A DNA stretch of 61,538 bases from Glomus cerebriforme. Taxonomy: Eukaryota > Glomeromycota > Glomeromycetes > Glomerales > Glomeraceae. The position numbers were made by a program, and so were the translations under genes. The DNA is taken from contig QKYT01000395.1 in the NCBI GenBank assembly GCA_003550305.1, forward strand, positions 39,106 through 100,643, in the 5' to 3' direction. How positions within the stretch are numbered: position 1 is the stretch's first letter; every line of letters begins with the position of its first letter. The notes under the pieces were generated by a model, which had not been told where the DNA came from, did not search any database, and was given only the letters and a program-made list of their open reading frames with translations. Of the stretch, positions 12,395 to 23,034 are shown piece after piece.

Positions 12395-12600
12395 GTATTA
12401 CAATCATCCTCTTATATAATTACTTCCTTTATAGTTACAATTTCTTTTAATCATATCATTTGTTAGTCCAATCTTACTATATATAAAAATCCTTCTTTAT
12501 ATTTACAAATACCTTATAATTACTATCACATTAATAAATAGTAATCATATAAAAAATTCCTTCTTTATAATCATTAGTTAATTATATTAATATAATATAA
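12395..12600. repeat. Dispersed repeat, copy 1
   Basis: This stretch is closely similar, in the same orientation, to 57955-58170. Both contain in order TTATATAATTA, ATATCATTTGTTA, ATATATAAAAAT, CCTTCTTTATAAT and an end in TATTA.TATAAT. It lies just before a decayed pogo-type end at 12613. The function is unknown. Confidence 0.6.
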
Positions 12601-12612
12601 AAGTAAAAATAC

Positions 12613-13395
12613 TACAGTATATAATGCAGGCCACAGTATCCTCTATATATAGTACTTTTATAAAAAATTTTTCTGGGAATTTAAAGTATTCAGATACTTT
12701 GCATGAAAATTTTTGGTTTTAAATTTTATAATTTGTAAAATACCTGATATAATAATAGAAAACTTATGTATAATGTTTATTATTAATTTTGAAATAAAAA
12801 AGAAATTACATGCTTTATTTACTAGTTATATTTGATTATTTGTATTCAAATTATAATATTCCTTCTTAAAAATTAACAATTTTTCAATCCCTAATTATAT
12901 ATATACAAATAATAATCAGTGATTTTATTAATAAATCAAATTATGAAAAATTTATCTTATATTTAATTTTTAATTCTTTTAGATCACATTGTATTTTTTT
13001 ATCATTAGAATCTTTATAATCTTTCTTATTATCATTTTTTTTCCTTCTTTAGCTTTTTTTTTCCTCTTCTTCCTTATCAATTTCATTATCAATTTCATTA
13101 CTATTATTTATCACATTTTTCTTAATATTCCAATAATTATTTTTATAATTAGCATTTTTAGAATATTCTTCATCTAAATTAGTATCTTCAGAATAATCTT
13201 CATTTAAATTTACCACTTTATCATTCATATCATCTATATCATTCAATAAATCATCATATTTAAATAGATAATTATCTTCTAAACTATCAATATTTATTGA
13301 AATTTCATAACATTTAAAAGATTTCTATATAAGATTTTTACTAACCTTATTCCATGACCCTTTAACCTAGATCATAACTGTTAAATATGAATGTT
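12613..13395 (-). mobile_element. Decayed pogo-like element: end plus transposase C-terminus remnant
   Basis: The sequence from 12613 (TACAGTATATAATGCAGGCC and on) matches the right-hand TIR of the MITE at 13866-14184. Downstream on the minus strand, 13395-13050 encodes scraps resembling the C-terminal tail of pogo/Tigger DDE proteins: a K-S-F-like stretch, then an acidic Asp/Glu/Asn-rich tail. The same order of end and tail occurs at 51326-51880. It is heavily decayed and has no intact frame. Confidence 0.45.
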
Positions 13396-13865
13396 TTTTA
13401 ATTTTTTTAGCTAAAGTAAAAGTATAGATACCACCTAAATTCCAAAATCAATTTGGACATATAGTAAAATCCCAAATTATTTTAGCACTTTATTTAATAA
13501 ATTACATATAAACTAAATGAATTTGTATATTTCAAATTATATTTATAATATCCCAAAATAATTTGGATGGCATTTATAAGTACTGTAACTCATATTATAT
13601 AGTAATACAAATTATAAAAATTCTTTAAGAGCTGATCTACCTAAGAATAGCAAAAAATTACTATATAAATTCAGGGCAGAATTATTATAAAAATGCTAAA
13701 ATTGGCTAAATTTTATGAGTTATAAAATTTGCAAGTGATTATGCGGTGATACTAAATTTCACATGATAAAACTTTAAATATTAAAGATAAAAAAAATCAA
13801 AAAATTTATTTATTTATTCAAAATTTTACTTTAAGACAATGTCAAATTTGATAAGAATATATATA

Positions 13866-14184
13866 TACCGTATATCACGGGCCATAGTACCCCCCCTATG
13901 CATAGTACCCCTCTTGAAAAATTTAATAGAATTGTATAGTATCCGGGGGGATATTTTACAATTATCTCGTGATCCAGTGATCAGATTTGAGCCATCTTTT
14001 TTTTGTTTGATAGCTCTCATTGAGCTCTTCATAATAAAAAAAAGATCGTTCAAATTGGACCGGTATATCGTGAGATATTCGCAAAAAACGGAATTTTTAG
14101 GTTTTATTTAGTACCCGGGGGTACAGGGTCAAACCCCCGATTTTTGCAAGATACCCGGGGTACTGTGGCCCGCTATATACGGTA
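13866..14184. mobile_element. TA-flanked MITE with about 28-bp TIRs
   Basis: The left end TACCGTATATCACGGGCCAT and the reverse complement of the right end TACCGTATATAGCGGGCCAC match at about 25 of 28 positions, followed by AGTACCCC in both. TA at each edge fits the TA target duplication of Tc1/mariner/pogo elements. The interior (about 315 bp) holds GC-rich patches such as ACCCGGGGTAC and has no coding capacity. Related ends occur at 12613 and 51326, beside pogo-like transposase remnants, so it is probably a non-autonomous derivative of that family. Confidence 0.8.
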
Positions 14185-14840
14185 GTATGTAAGAATTTCA
14201 AATTATATACTACATAGCATAGCAGGTATTCAAAATTTCCAATAATCACATGATGATTGACATATATATGATTTATATGCATTTTTAAGGCCATGTGACA
14301 AAATAATAAATAAAATAAAAATAGAAATCCAAAAATTTATTGCATTATAACTTATTAAAGCTCAAAATTATGTAATATTTACATTGTACGCATTTTTATT
14401 GGCTAATTTTTAAATGTTTCACAAAATATAAATATGTAATAACTGGTACTAAATTTACTAAATTAATTTAGCTGTGTCACAGAGAATTTAGCAGCAAATG
14501 CAAAAGATTTTATTTTATTTTTCAAGTTCTATTTAAACATTTTACAAAGTAATTTAGCTATTAGGCAAATAATTTAGAAGTTACAAGTACCCTAAAGTTT
14601 CTTATAAAATACAAATTATAGTAAATTTGATGTCCTTATTTATCTTATTGAAGATTAAGAGAACTTATTTATCAAAAATATTTGAAAATATTTCAAGAGG
14701 TATAGTCTACTAAAATTTATGTTTTTTGTCTATATCTTGTATAATATTAAAATAAATAAACATTTAAAATACCTAGAAATGTTCAAAATTAATGTATGTC
14801 TATTGTGAAACAATATACTTTCTGTTTATGATGACATTAC
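14185..14840. other. AT-rich non-coding DNA
   Basis: No gene is seen. Repeated AATTTAGC and GGCTAAATTT-type words between about 14390 and 14580 have partners just left of the MITE (near 13690), suggesting the MITE sits inside an older repeat. Confidence 0.45.
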
Positions 14841-15295
14841 CAACAATACTGTTCTTGTTATAGATAGAGTCAAGATTCCTGAAATAAATCTTGATATGAA
14901 TTTGGTTGGAAAAGAATTATGTCATTATCACTATAATAAACTAATAGTGAATAAAAATCACTGGCTAGTATAAGTAGCAAAAAATCAATAGTATGCCTAT
15001 CCTAAACATGAAGAGTATATAAAAAATAATAAAAGAGAAAGATCACGGAAATATTGTCTTAAAAAAATTTTACAGCGATTTCAATCCATTTTAAATCTTC
15101 CTCCTGATACACTTATTTGTAATCCATGTCTTAATGCAATAGATCATAATAAGAAAAACTAATAATTTTCAAGGTTAAATAGCGTTGAACACTTATGTAA
15201 TAATCTTATATATTCAGCCAAAGTATTTAAAAAGTTAGAAATTGCGTATAATGAAGTTTGTAAAGAGCTTAATCAGATTAAATTAAGTATGTAAT
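14841..15295 (+). pseudogene. Fragment of a multi-copy hypothetical gene with Cys/His pairs
   Basis: Coding-like blocks in the plus strand, broken by stops, read D-R-V-K-I-P-E-I-N-L-D-M-N, then LCHYHYNKL, a Lys/Arg-rich stretch, and ICNPCLNAID, followed by EHLCNNLIYSAKVFKK. The paired Cys and His suggest a small metal-binding module. The blocks lie about 0.7 kb before the open frame at 16018 and may be the same gene's decayed 5' exons. I do not recognise a function. Confidence 0.4.
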
Positions 15296-16017
15296 TTAAA
15301 TTATTTTTTTATTTATTTTTTAATAAAAATATGAGTCAGAAAACTTGAGATATTTTTAATACGTATTGTTCTTGTTTTATATTTATATTTACAATTTTTT
15401 TTATTTTAGCTTCTACGTCTCTTAAGGAAAAAATTTGTTTAATATCTCGTGTTTTATATAAAAAGTAACGTAAGGATAAAGAAGTTCCAACCTTATACTA
15501 ATTTACATGTATAGGTATATAACAATATAACAATACTGTACAACCTTTAGAACTTTCCATTTTTATAAATAATATAGTGAATAATATCATGAATAATATT
15601 TTACATTTCCAAATCTAGCTAATACATTAATTCTAAATAAAATTTATATTTAGCATTCATTTTTTTTTTTTAATTTTTTTTACAAACATCTCAAAATATT
15701 TTTATGATAAATAAAATATCTAAATATCTTAAACAGTTTATATATAAAAGATAAAATTTGAAGTATCACTATAAGTAATTTTTTCTTGGAATTATGATAC
15801 TTGGATCTTGATATGATAATATAAATACAAGTTTATAAGAAACTTTTTTTTTAAAAAAAAACTATGTATATGTTTAGTCTCATAATTTCTTTTATACATA
15901 CGTACATTTTTATTTAATAACAATATAATTAAATATTTATATACATACGTATATACAATGCAAACATACATACAAAGAAAAAAAAGCAGCATACACTACA
16001 TATAAAGGTTTCTATAT
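15296..16017. other. AT-rich non-coding DNA
   Basis: No coding region is recognised. It contains T- and A-homopolymers (T then A near 15845) and TACATACATAC-like runs just upstream of the next open frame. Confidence 0.45.
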
Positions 16018-17043
16018 ATGATATGTTATCTAATTACCGCTCATGTAGGGTCTAAATTATTGGAGGATAGACAAACTGATAAATTTCTGATTTTGGTAAG
16101 TAAGAAAGAGGTTAGTGATATGATGAGACAATGCAATAGAAAGAAAAAACTTTTGTGTGAATCAACACATTCAAGCCAAGATCAGGATAAGCCCTCAATT
16201 TTCCAGAATAATTCCTCTATGTTCCTAGAAGATTTTGTGAAAACTGAAACTAATACAAGCAGTTTACAATTATCAATCAAATTGAGTGTTTGTAAAGCAG
16301 GAGAAACTCAAATACTATCCAAGGATACAAAAGTTTTCCATGATTATATAGTAGCCCAAAATTTTATACAAAAAGTATCTTTAGAATTGATAAATGAAGA
16401 TGATATCCAAATTATTGATAGAAATCAAGAACTTACAACTGACATGATAATAGAAGTTAAGCTTATTTATCTATTTCTAGAAGTAAGTATTGAAAGGAAG
16501 AATACTACACAGGTAAAGCAAAAAGAGATTTTATGTTTCTATTCATATGGAAAAAAGTTTGAAAAAGGCATTCAAAAAATTATTGCCAAAGATAATGTTT
16601 CAGATCAGACGGCAAGAAAACAATTATTCCAAGATATAATAAAGCATCTTTCTAAAATAACATTAGAAACTTTACGTAAAAGAATCCAGAAAGCCATAAA
16701 GATTTACAAACTGTTCAAAAAGATAGGAGTAGATAGAATTAAGAATATTAAATCTTACAGTGCAGATTCTATTTCAAAGTTTACTAAGCCTCAAATGGAT
16801 TATTTCAGTAAATTTGGTTATGCTAATATGGAGCTAAAAAAGCCTAACTCATATTCTGGATGTAAAAATGTAGAAAAAGTAAGACCTAAAGTCCCACTTG
16901 AGAAATGTCATGAGTCTGTTCCAAAAAAATTACCTGATATGATATTAGAGTTACTTACCAAAATGAGTATATCACAAATCTTTCACCCAAAAAGAACATG
17001 CCGGTCATCCCATATGATACTCATACTTTCTATATCAATATAA
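16018..17043 (+). CDS. Lineage-type hypothetical protein (multi-copy family), 3' end disrupted
   Basis: The open frame has 341 codons; the start at 16018 is the first ATG and is uncertain. The product is hydrophilic and Lys/Ile-rich. A helical part near residues 185-245 contains R-K-R-I-Q-K-A-I-K-I-Y-K-L-F and then SYSADSISKFTKPQ, a pattern I associate with a large repeated protein family in Rhizophagus (from memory). The last 15 or so codons look spurious: a second frame starting at 16995 continues with PVIPYDTHTFYINITLKEYF, so an intron or a frameshift lies near 16975-16995. The true 3' end is interrupted by the element at 17175-18306. Confidence 0.55.
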   Translation: MICYLITAHVGSKLLEDRQTDKFLILVSKKEVSDMMRQCNRKKKLLCESTHSSQDQDKPSIFQNNSSMFLEDFVKTETNTSSLQLSIKLSVCKAGETQILSKDTKVFHDYIVAQNFIQKVSLELINEDDIQIIDRNQELTTDMIIEVKLIYLFLEVSIERKNTTQVKQKEILCFYSYGKKFEKGIQKIIAKDNVSDQTARKQLFQDIIKHLSKITLETLRKRIQKAIKIYKLFKKIGVDRIKNIKSYSADSISKFTKPQMDYFSKFGYANMELKKPNSYSGCKNVEKVRPKVPLEKCHESVPKKLPDMILELLTKMSISQIFHPKRTCRSSHMILILSISI

Positions 17044-17174
17044 CTTTGAAAGAATATTTCTACCTATCCTTATATAATAGTGACAGACATAATAATGGGT
17101 ATGAATTTAAGAGTTTGAGCTTATGTTCTGAATATGAAAAAGAGTATGATAAAGGGAAGATAGTTGGCCAAGAC

Positions 17175-18306
17175 TAGTGCTCCTAACAGATCGGTTCAGA
17201 TCAGATTTGATTTAAATCTGATCTGATCCGAATCTGGTCTGAACAGATCTGAACTGATCTGAATCTGACTGGATCTGATCTGAACCAATCTGAAACTGAT
17301 CCAGATTTGAACTGAACTGAAGTCGAACTGATCTAAATCTAATTAATCTGAAACTGAACTGAACTAAAACTGATTCAAATCCAAAACTGAACCGATCTGA
17401 ATCTAATTGTTCGTTCAGTTTTCTAAAAAAAAAGAGAAGGGAGACATTAATTACGTTCCCTGAAAGTAAAAAAAAATGAAAAGAGACGAACGAACTAACC
17501 TCTTAGTTCGTTCGTTCAAGTTCCGTTCGTTCAGCTTCATCCGTTCGTCCAGTTTTCTAAAAAAAAAAGAAAAGGGAACATTAGTTACGTTCCCTAATAA
17601 TTAATAAAGTAAAAAAAAAGAACGAACTTACGTTTGTCTAAGATCCCAGTCATTCAGCTTCGTCCGTTCGCCCGGTTTCCTAAAAAAAAAGGGAACATTA
17701 GTTACGTTCCCTAATAATTAATAAAGTAAAAAAAAAGAATGAACTTACGTTTGTCCAAGATCCCAGTCGTTCGGCTTCGTCCGTTCATCCAGTTTCCTAA
17801 AAAAAAGAGAAGGGAAANNTTAATTATGTTCCCTGAAAGTAAAAAACTGAAAGAAATGAATGAACTAACCTCTTAGTTCGTTCGTTCAAGTTCCGTTCAT
17901 TCAGCTTCGTCCGTTTATCCAGTTTCCTAAAAAAAAAGAGAAAAAGGAACATTAATTACTTTCCTTAAAAAGAAATAAAGTAAAAAAAGAATGAACTCAC
18001 CTTTAGTTCGTTCAGGAACTGTTCGATCGGTCATCCAGGTTCTGTCTCTAAAGTCTCTAAAAAAGAGATAAAAATAAAAAAAAAAATTTTTTTTTATTTA
18101 TCATATTTAATATATGAAGATCCGAATCTGATTGGATCAGATCCAGATTTTTTTGTACCATGATCTGATCTGATTAGATCGGATTTAGATCAGATTTATT
18201 TGCTTTTGGATCAGATCCACGGATCTTAAATTTGCAAAACCGATCTGAATCCGTTTCGGATCAAATCTGCGGATTCAGATCAGATCAGATTTTTTTAGGA
18301 GCACTA
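17175..18306. mobile_element. hAT-type non-autonomous element, family A copy 1
   Basis: The termini are TAGTGCTCCTAA and TTAGGAGCACTA. It is flanked by 8-bp target duplications GCCAAGAC (17167-17174) and GCTAAGAC (18307-18314), one mismatch. The first and last 200 or so bases are degenerate runs of GATCTGAAT/GAACTGA. The interior is a tandem array (separate entry). No coding capacity is seen. An 8-bp duplication and short TIR fit the hAT superfamily. Confidence 0.85.
17410..18060. repeat. Tandem array of about 115-135 bp units inside family A copy 1
   Basis: About five units each contain GTTCGTTC, CAGTTTCCTAAAAAAAA, GGGAACATTA and TACGTTCCCT in order. Starts of the CTAAAAAA block fall near 17422, 17556, 17680, 17797 and 17928. 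GGGAACAT and ACGTTCCC form a small inverted repeat within each unit. Confidence 0.7.
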
Positions 18307-18954
18307 GCTAAGACATAAAGGGCTCTTACTACATTAAGTGCCAGTCCTTATCACATGAAAAAGAAATCAAAATACATCCCTATAAGAAATAAATATACAG
18401 AAATAATACATTTTGTATACATTTTGTATACGTTTTTACAATTTTCGTATTATACAAATTTCATGTTTTGTGATTTTATTAAAAATCTGATGTATACAGA
18501 ATTCATAAAAACTATAATAATTATATATAATAATAAATATGGAATGTATACAGAATTTTAAAACTAATAATTATATGGACAATTTTAATGTTCATCAGAG
18601 GTGAATTTCACTGGAGATTAATTTAAAAAATAATTAACCAGGAGGTGAATTTTTAAATAATTCACCNGANGTTAATTTCACCACATCATGTGATTTTTAT
18701 TACATAATTTTATATTTATTAATTTATCAAAGAAATTTTGGTAAATTTAGAATTTATTATAAAAATGCTTTTTTTTTATTTTGTTTAATAAATGGTTTAA
18801 AATAGAAAAAAGAAATAAATAATAAAAAAAAAGAGAAAAGTAAAAAACATCTGCATTTGCAACCATCTATTAAACTACCAATAAAAATNANTAATNTAAT
18901 TAAAATNATNNAAAAAATAAAGCTTGTGTTTAATTAGTAATATATCACTTACTA

Positions 18955-19815
18955 CATTAGAGTTTAAATTATAATCAGAGTTTAAAATATCAGAGTTTAA
19001 ATTTAAGTATCAGAGTTTAAAATTATTTAAAATCTGTCAGAGTTTAAAATTATTAAAGTCAGAGTTTGCATCAGAGTTTGACATATCAAAGTTTGAAATT
19101 ATAGTTGTATTAGAGTTTGAAACGTCAGAGTTTGAAATTATAGTTATGTCAGAGTTTGAAACGTCAGAGTTTAAAATTATTAAAAGTCAGAGTTCACGTC
19201 AGAGTTTGAAATGTCAGAGTTTGAAATTATAGTTGTGTTGGAGTTTGAAATATCAGAGTTTAAAATTATTAAAGTCAGAGTTCACATTAGAGTTTGAAAC
19301 GTCAGAATTTGAAATTATTAAAAGTCAAAGTTCGCATCAGAGTTTGAAATGTCGAAGTTTGAAATTATAGAGTCAGAGTTCACATCAGAATTTGAAATGT
19401 TAGAATTTGAAATTATTAAAGTTAGAGTTCGCTTCACGTCAGAATTTGAAATGTCAGAGTTTGAAATTATTAAAGTCAGAGTTTGCATCAGAGTTTGAAA
19501 TGTCAGAGTTTAAAATTATTAAAGTTAGAGTTCATATCAGAGTTTGAAATATCAGAGTTTGAAATTGTAGAATTAAAGTTCACAAAATATCAGAGTTTGA
19601 AATTATAGTTGCGTCAAAGTTTGAAATGTCAGAGTTTGAAATTATAAAGTCAGAGTTCACGTCAGAGTTTGAACTGTCAGAGTTTAAATTATTAAAAATC
19701 AGAGTTCACATTAGAGTTTGAAATGTCAGAGTTTGAAATTATAAAGTCAGAGTTCGTGTCAGAGTTTGAAATGTCAGAATTTGAAATTGTTAAGGTCAAA
19801 GTTAAAAATGTCAAA
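18955..19815. repeat. Minisatellite based on TCAGAGTTTGAAAT
   Basis: Dozens of degenerate copies of a core TCAGAGTTTGAAAT(T/G) are grouped in a higher-order unit of about 35-60 bp that alternates GTCAGAGTTTGAAATGTC, GAGTTTGAAATTAT and TAAAGTCAGAGTTC. Spacing is irregular and there are no unique spacers. Non-coding. Confidence 0.85.
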
Positions 19816-19931
19816 AGTTAAAAATGAAAAATGCAACTATATAGAAAAACCAAAGAAATACAACTATTATAAATTACTATTACTTATAAGATATTAAAAA
19901 ACAATAGCATAATACTACTATTACCTACAAA

Positions 19932-21288
19932 CAGTGTTGTCATTGGACTTGGACATGGACATTGGACGTCCAGGACCNGACAGTNCCTGTCCATGTNNAA
20001 CATCTTTAATGTCCTGGACATTTATTTGGACATTTATATATATCACGTGATTTAAAAATGTTTAAGTTATCTATAAAATTTTTATAAATTTAATATGATA
20101 ATATGTAATTAAAATATAATAAAATCATTTATACAAATTAAAAAATAATGTGTAGAACTTTTTTCTCTTTTAAATGAATCTTTANNNNNNNNNNNNNNNN
20201 NNNNNNNNNNNNNNNNNNNNNNNNNNNNNNNNNNNNNNNNNNNNNNNNNNNNNNNNNNNNNNNNNNNNNNNNNNNNNNNNNNNNNNNNNNNNNNNNNNNN
20301 NNNNNNNNNNNNNNNNNNNNNNNNNNNNNNNNNNNNNNNNNNNNNNNNNNNNNNNNNNNNNNNNNNNNNNNNNNNNNNNNNNNNNNNNNNNNNNNNNNNN
20401 NNNNNNNNNNNNNNNNNNNNNNNNNNNNNNNNNNNNNNNNNNNNNNNNNNNNNNNNNNNNNNNNNNNNNNNNNNNNNNNNNNNNNNNNNNNNNNNNNNNN
20501 NNNNNNNNNNNNNNNNNNNNNNNNNNNNNNNNNNNNNNNNNNNNNNNNNNNNNNNNNNNNNNNNNNNNNNNNNNNNNNNNNNNNNNNNNNNNNNNNNNNN
20601 NNNNNNNNNNNNNNNNNNNNNNNNNNNNNNNNNNNNNNNNNNNNNNNNNNNNNNNNNNNNNNNNNNNNNNNNNNNNNNNNNNNNNNNNNNNNNNNNNNNN
20701 NNNNNNNNNNNNNNNNNNNNNNNNNNNNNNNNNNNNNNNNNNNNNNNNNNNNNNNNNNNNNNNNNNNNNNNNNNNNNNNNNNNNNNNNNNNNNNNNNNNN
20801 NNNNNNNNNNNNNNNNNNNNNNNNNNNNNNNNNNNNNNNNNNNNNNNNNNNNNNNNNNNNNNNNNNNNNNNNNNNNNNNNNNNNNNNNNNNNNNNNNNNN
20901 NNNNNNNNNNNNNNNNNNNNNNNNNNNNNNNNNNNNNNNNNNNNNNNNNNNNNNNNNNNNNNNNNNNNNNNNNNNNNNNNNNNNNNNNNNNNNNNNNNNN
21001 NNNNNNNNNNNNNNNNNNNNNNNNNNNNNNNNNNNNNNNNNNNNNNNNNNNNNNNNNNNNNNNNNNNNNNNNNNNNNNNCATATTAAAATTTTTTAAAAA
21101 ATTTTTTTTGTGGCTTAGTTGGACATTTTGGACATATAATTTTGTCCTGGACTATTTTTAGAAATATCCGGATGCGTCCGTATGACAATCACTAATCAGG
21201 ACATTTTTTGGGACATGGACAATGGATAGCGGACACGGACATAGTTGTTCAAGCAAAATGCTGTGGACAGTGTCCATGTACAACACTG
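19932..21288. mobile_element. hAT-type element, family C copy 1 (contains assembly gap)
   Basis: It begins CAGTGTTGTCATTGGAC and ends GTCCATGTACAACACTG. Exact 8-bp duplications CCTACAAA flank it at 19924-19931 and 21289-21296. The ends are full of GGACATGGACATT-like words. The left 220 bp and right 210 bp match the complete copy at 47179-48346. The middle is the N run. Confidence 0.88.
20185..21079. other. Assembly gap (895 N)
   Basis: Unknown bases. By comparison with the complete family C copy, where the corresponding interior is about 730 bp, this gap should contain mostly that element's interior and may be over-sized by some 190 bases. Confidence 0.9.
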
Positions 21289-21824
21289 CCTACAAAATAA
21301 TAAAAAGAAAGAAACAAAAAAAAATATGAAAAAGAAATGAACGAAAAAAAAACAAACCAGGTAAAAATTACTAACCNAAAATGGTTAATATAAATAGGTA
21401 AAATTTAAAATATAAAAAATGCATTATCAAAATCAAGGTGAAATTCACCACCTGGTGAATTTCTATTAAATTCACCCCCGATGAATTATTTGCAAATTAA
21501 CCTTTGGTGACTGTCAAATAAATTCTAATTATATATAGTAAAATATTTATTTTTGAAATTTAAATGTATAGTTTTTTACTGTTTCTTATAATAAGAAATT
21601 AAACAATTAATATAAAAAATGGTAATATGAAAAGAAAAAATTTGCTAAGTCAATATTAAAAAAAAACTTCAAATTGCTAAAGATAATATGAAAAAATCTG
21701 CTAAAGATAAAGATAATGCTGCAATTATTTTTCCAAATTTGCAATATTGCAGAATTTTGAATTGAATTGCATAGCAATTCTGCAATACCAATCACATGAT
21801 TTATATAAAATACAAAATTGCAAA

Positions 21825-22215
21825 TTACTCGAGATCTAGTGATTAGATTTTGTTAAAATTTATATCATTCGAATCCTCTTATTGAGATAAATCGAATGGT
21901 ATAAATATCATCTTTCTAACATTAATATTGATGGAGATACAACTACACAAATATCTAATAATTTCTGAAAACAAAACATGATCCAATGATTAGATTTTAA
22001 TAAATATTATATCAATTGATTTGTCTCTATGAGAGGATTCGAATGGTATAAAATTTATCTTTCTATCATTGATATTGACGGAGATAAAACTAGACAAATA
22101 TTTAACAATTATTGGTAACAGAACATCATTCAGTAATTGGATAGAATTTATACCATTTGATTCGTTTCAATGAGAGGATTTGAATGGTAGTAAAATCATC
22201 ATTCTAGCATCGATA
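21825..22215. repeat. Three tandem copies of about 135-145 bp
   Basis: Each copy has in order GTGATTAGATTT or a variant, ATTCGAATCCTCT / TTGAGATAAATCGAATGG, ATCTTTCTA.CAT and ATATTGATGGAGATA. The same words (CGAATGGTA, TCTAGCATCGATATT) recur inside the family A elements at 23035 and 30588, so this is a related older repeat. Confidence 0.65.
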
Positions 22216-22539
22216 TTGACAGAATTATGCTTTAATAAAGTTTATAATATATAATGTCAGCCAAAATTATGTTAATTTCGGCCAAAATTGCGGAATCGGA
22301 CCTTAATTTTTGCAATTGTTTGCAATATCGTGGGATCCATCTTTAGATGGAATCATGTGCAGAAATTACATAATTGGTAATACATAAATATTATAATGCA
22401 AGATTTAAACTTGTATTAAAAGAAATTCACATGCTTAATAACTGACATAATATTTTAATTCTTTTAAAATTATTTTAAATGTTATTCTAAAATTTTCTTT
22501 GTTAATACAGCCATAATAAACCTGATAAAATCCTGATGA

Positions 22540-22795
22540 TATTTTTCTATTTTTGTTAAGTAGCTGTAAATTTTAAATTTACTTTCTTATTGCTAATTGG
22601 TTTTTTGGTTTTAGAAGTTGCATAAAAATATCACTTTCTAATTTAACATGTGTTATAGTATTTTGAAATGCAAATAGATTAATATTGTTTTATTTTCTTG
22701 TAACATACATATTTGATTTACATATAGGTAATTCAAAAAAGTATGTTATACAGATATAAGAACAATATATTTTTGCTTTTAAGATATTTGAGATA
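22540..22795. repeat. Left part of a segmental duplication (partner 26590-26755)
   Basis: Blocks TTTTTCTATTTTTGTTAAGTA, TTTTAAATT.ACTTT and AAGATATTTGAGAT occur in the same order at 26590-26755. The partner of the sequence right of the insertion (26320-26435) is 26755-26872. The first copy is interrupted at about 22795-26320 by the composite insertion; the second is not. Confidence 0.65.
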
Positions 22796-22850
22796 AGCCA
22801 TATCAAATATTATCAAATTAAGGCTATATATCACAGGTAAAATAATGCCA

Positions 22851-22910
22851 AATTGGGGCTCATTTAGGTCATTTTAGGATACCCTAGAATGACCTAAATG
22901 AGTCCCAATT
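22851..22910. repeat. Near-perfect 60-bp palindrome
   Basis: Two 30-bp arms meet with no loop: AATTGGGGCTCATTTAGGTC and on, mirrored by GACCTAAATGAGTCCCAATT. Only about three positions are mismatched. It lies immediately inside the left TIR of the CACAGG element and could extrude as a cruciform or form an RNA hairpin. Confidence 0.85.
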
Positions 22911-23034
22911 TTTTTTTTATTTTTCTTCAGCAGGATATCCGGTTAATGACCAAATTTTAGCGTAATTTGTGCACATCAAGGTTATCAAGTAGGTATTTAC
23001 TTTGTATGCAATCGGATATATATATATATATAAC

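Larger units (their letters stand above)
16995..18392 (+). pseudogene. 3' coding part of the same gene, split by a hAT-type insertion
   Basis: Segment 16995-17174 is open and ends ..GKIVGQD exactly where the element begins. After the element and its target duplication, 18315-18392 resumes in the same frame with IKGSYYIKCQSLSHEKEIK and ends at TAA (18390-18392). Reading across the duplication without the insert restores one continuous frame, so the insertion hit a coding exon. A ribosome reading into the element meets TAG at once, at 17175, so a truncated protein is possible. Confidence 0.6.
18590..21512. mobile_element. Possible element bounded by GGTGAATTTCACC-type inverted repeats
   Basis: The left block (18590-18690) and right block (21425-21512) are rich in GGTGAATTT and its complement and are roughly inverted copies (CATCAGAGGTGAATT against CACCAAAGGTTAATT). 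The pair encloses a minisatellite and a hAT-type insertion. I find no convincing target duplication, so the outer borders are tentative. Confidence 0.35.

Noticed and set aside
12989..13246. Hydrophobic plus-strand and acidic minus-strand small ORFs
   Set aside because: The plus frame is the antisense of Asp/Glu/Asn codons; the minus frame is the decayed acidic tail of a pogo transposase rather than a separate gene.
18955..19815. Array that could be mistaken for a CRISPR
   Set aside because: The repeats are degenerate, unevenly spaced and have no unique spacers; no cas genes; the DNA is eukaryotic.
20138..21097. Long open frames on both strands
   Set aside because: They consist of N bases in an assembly gap.
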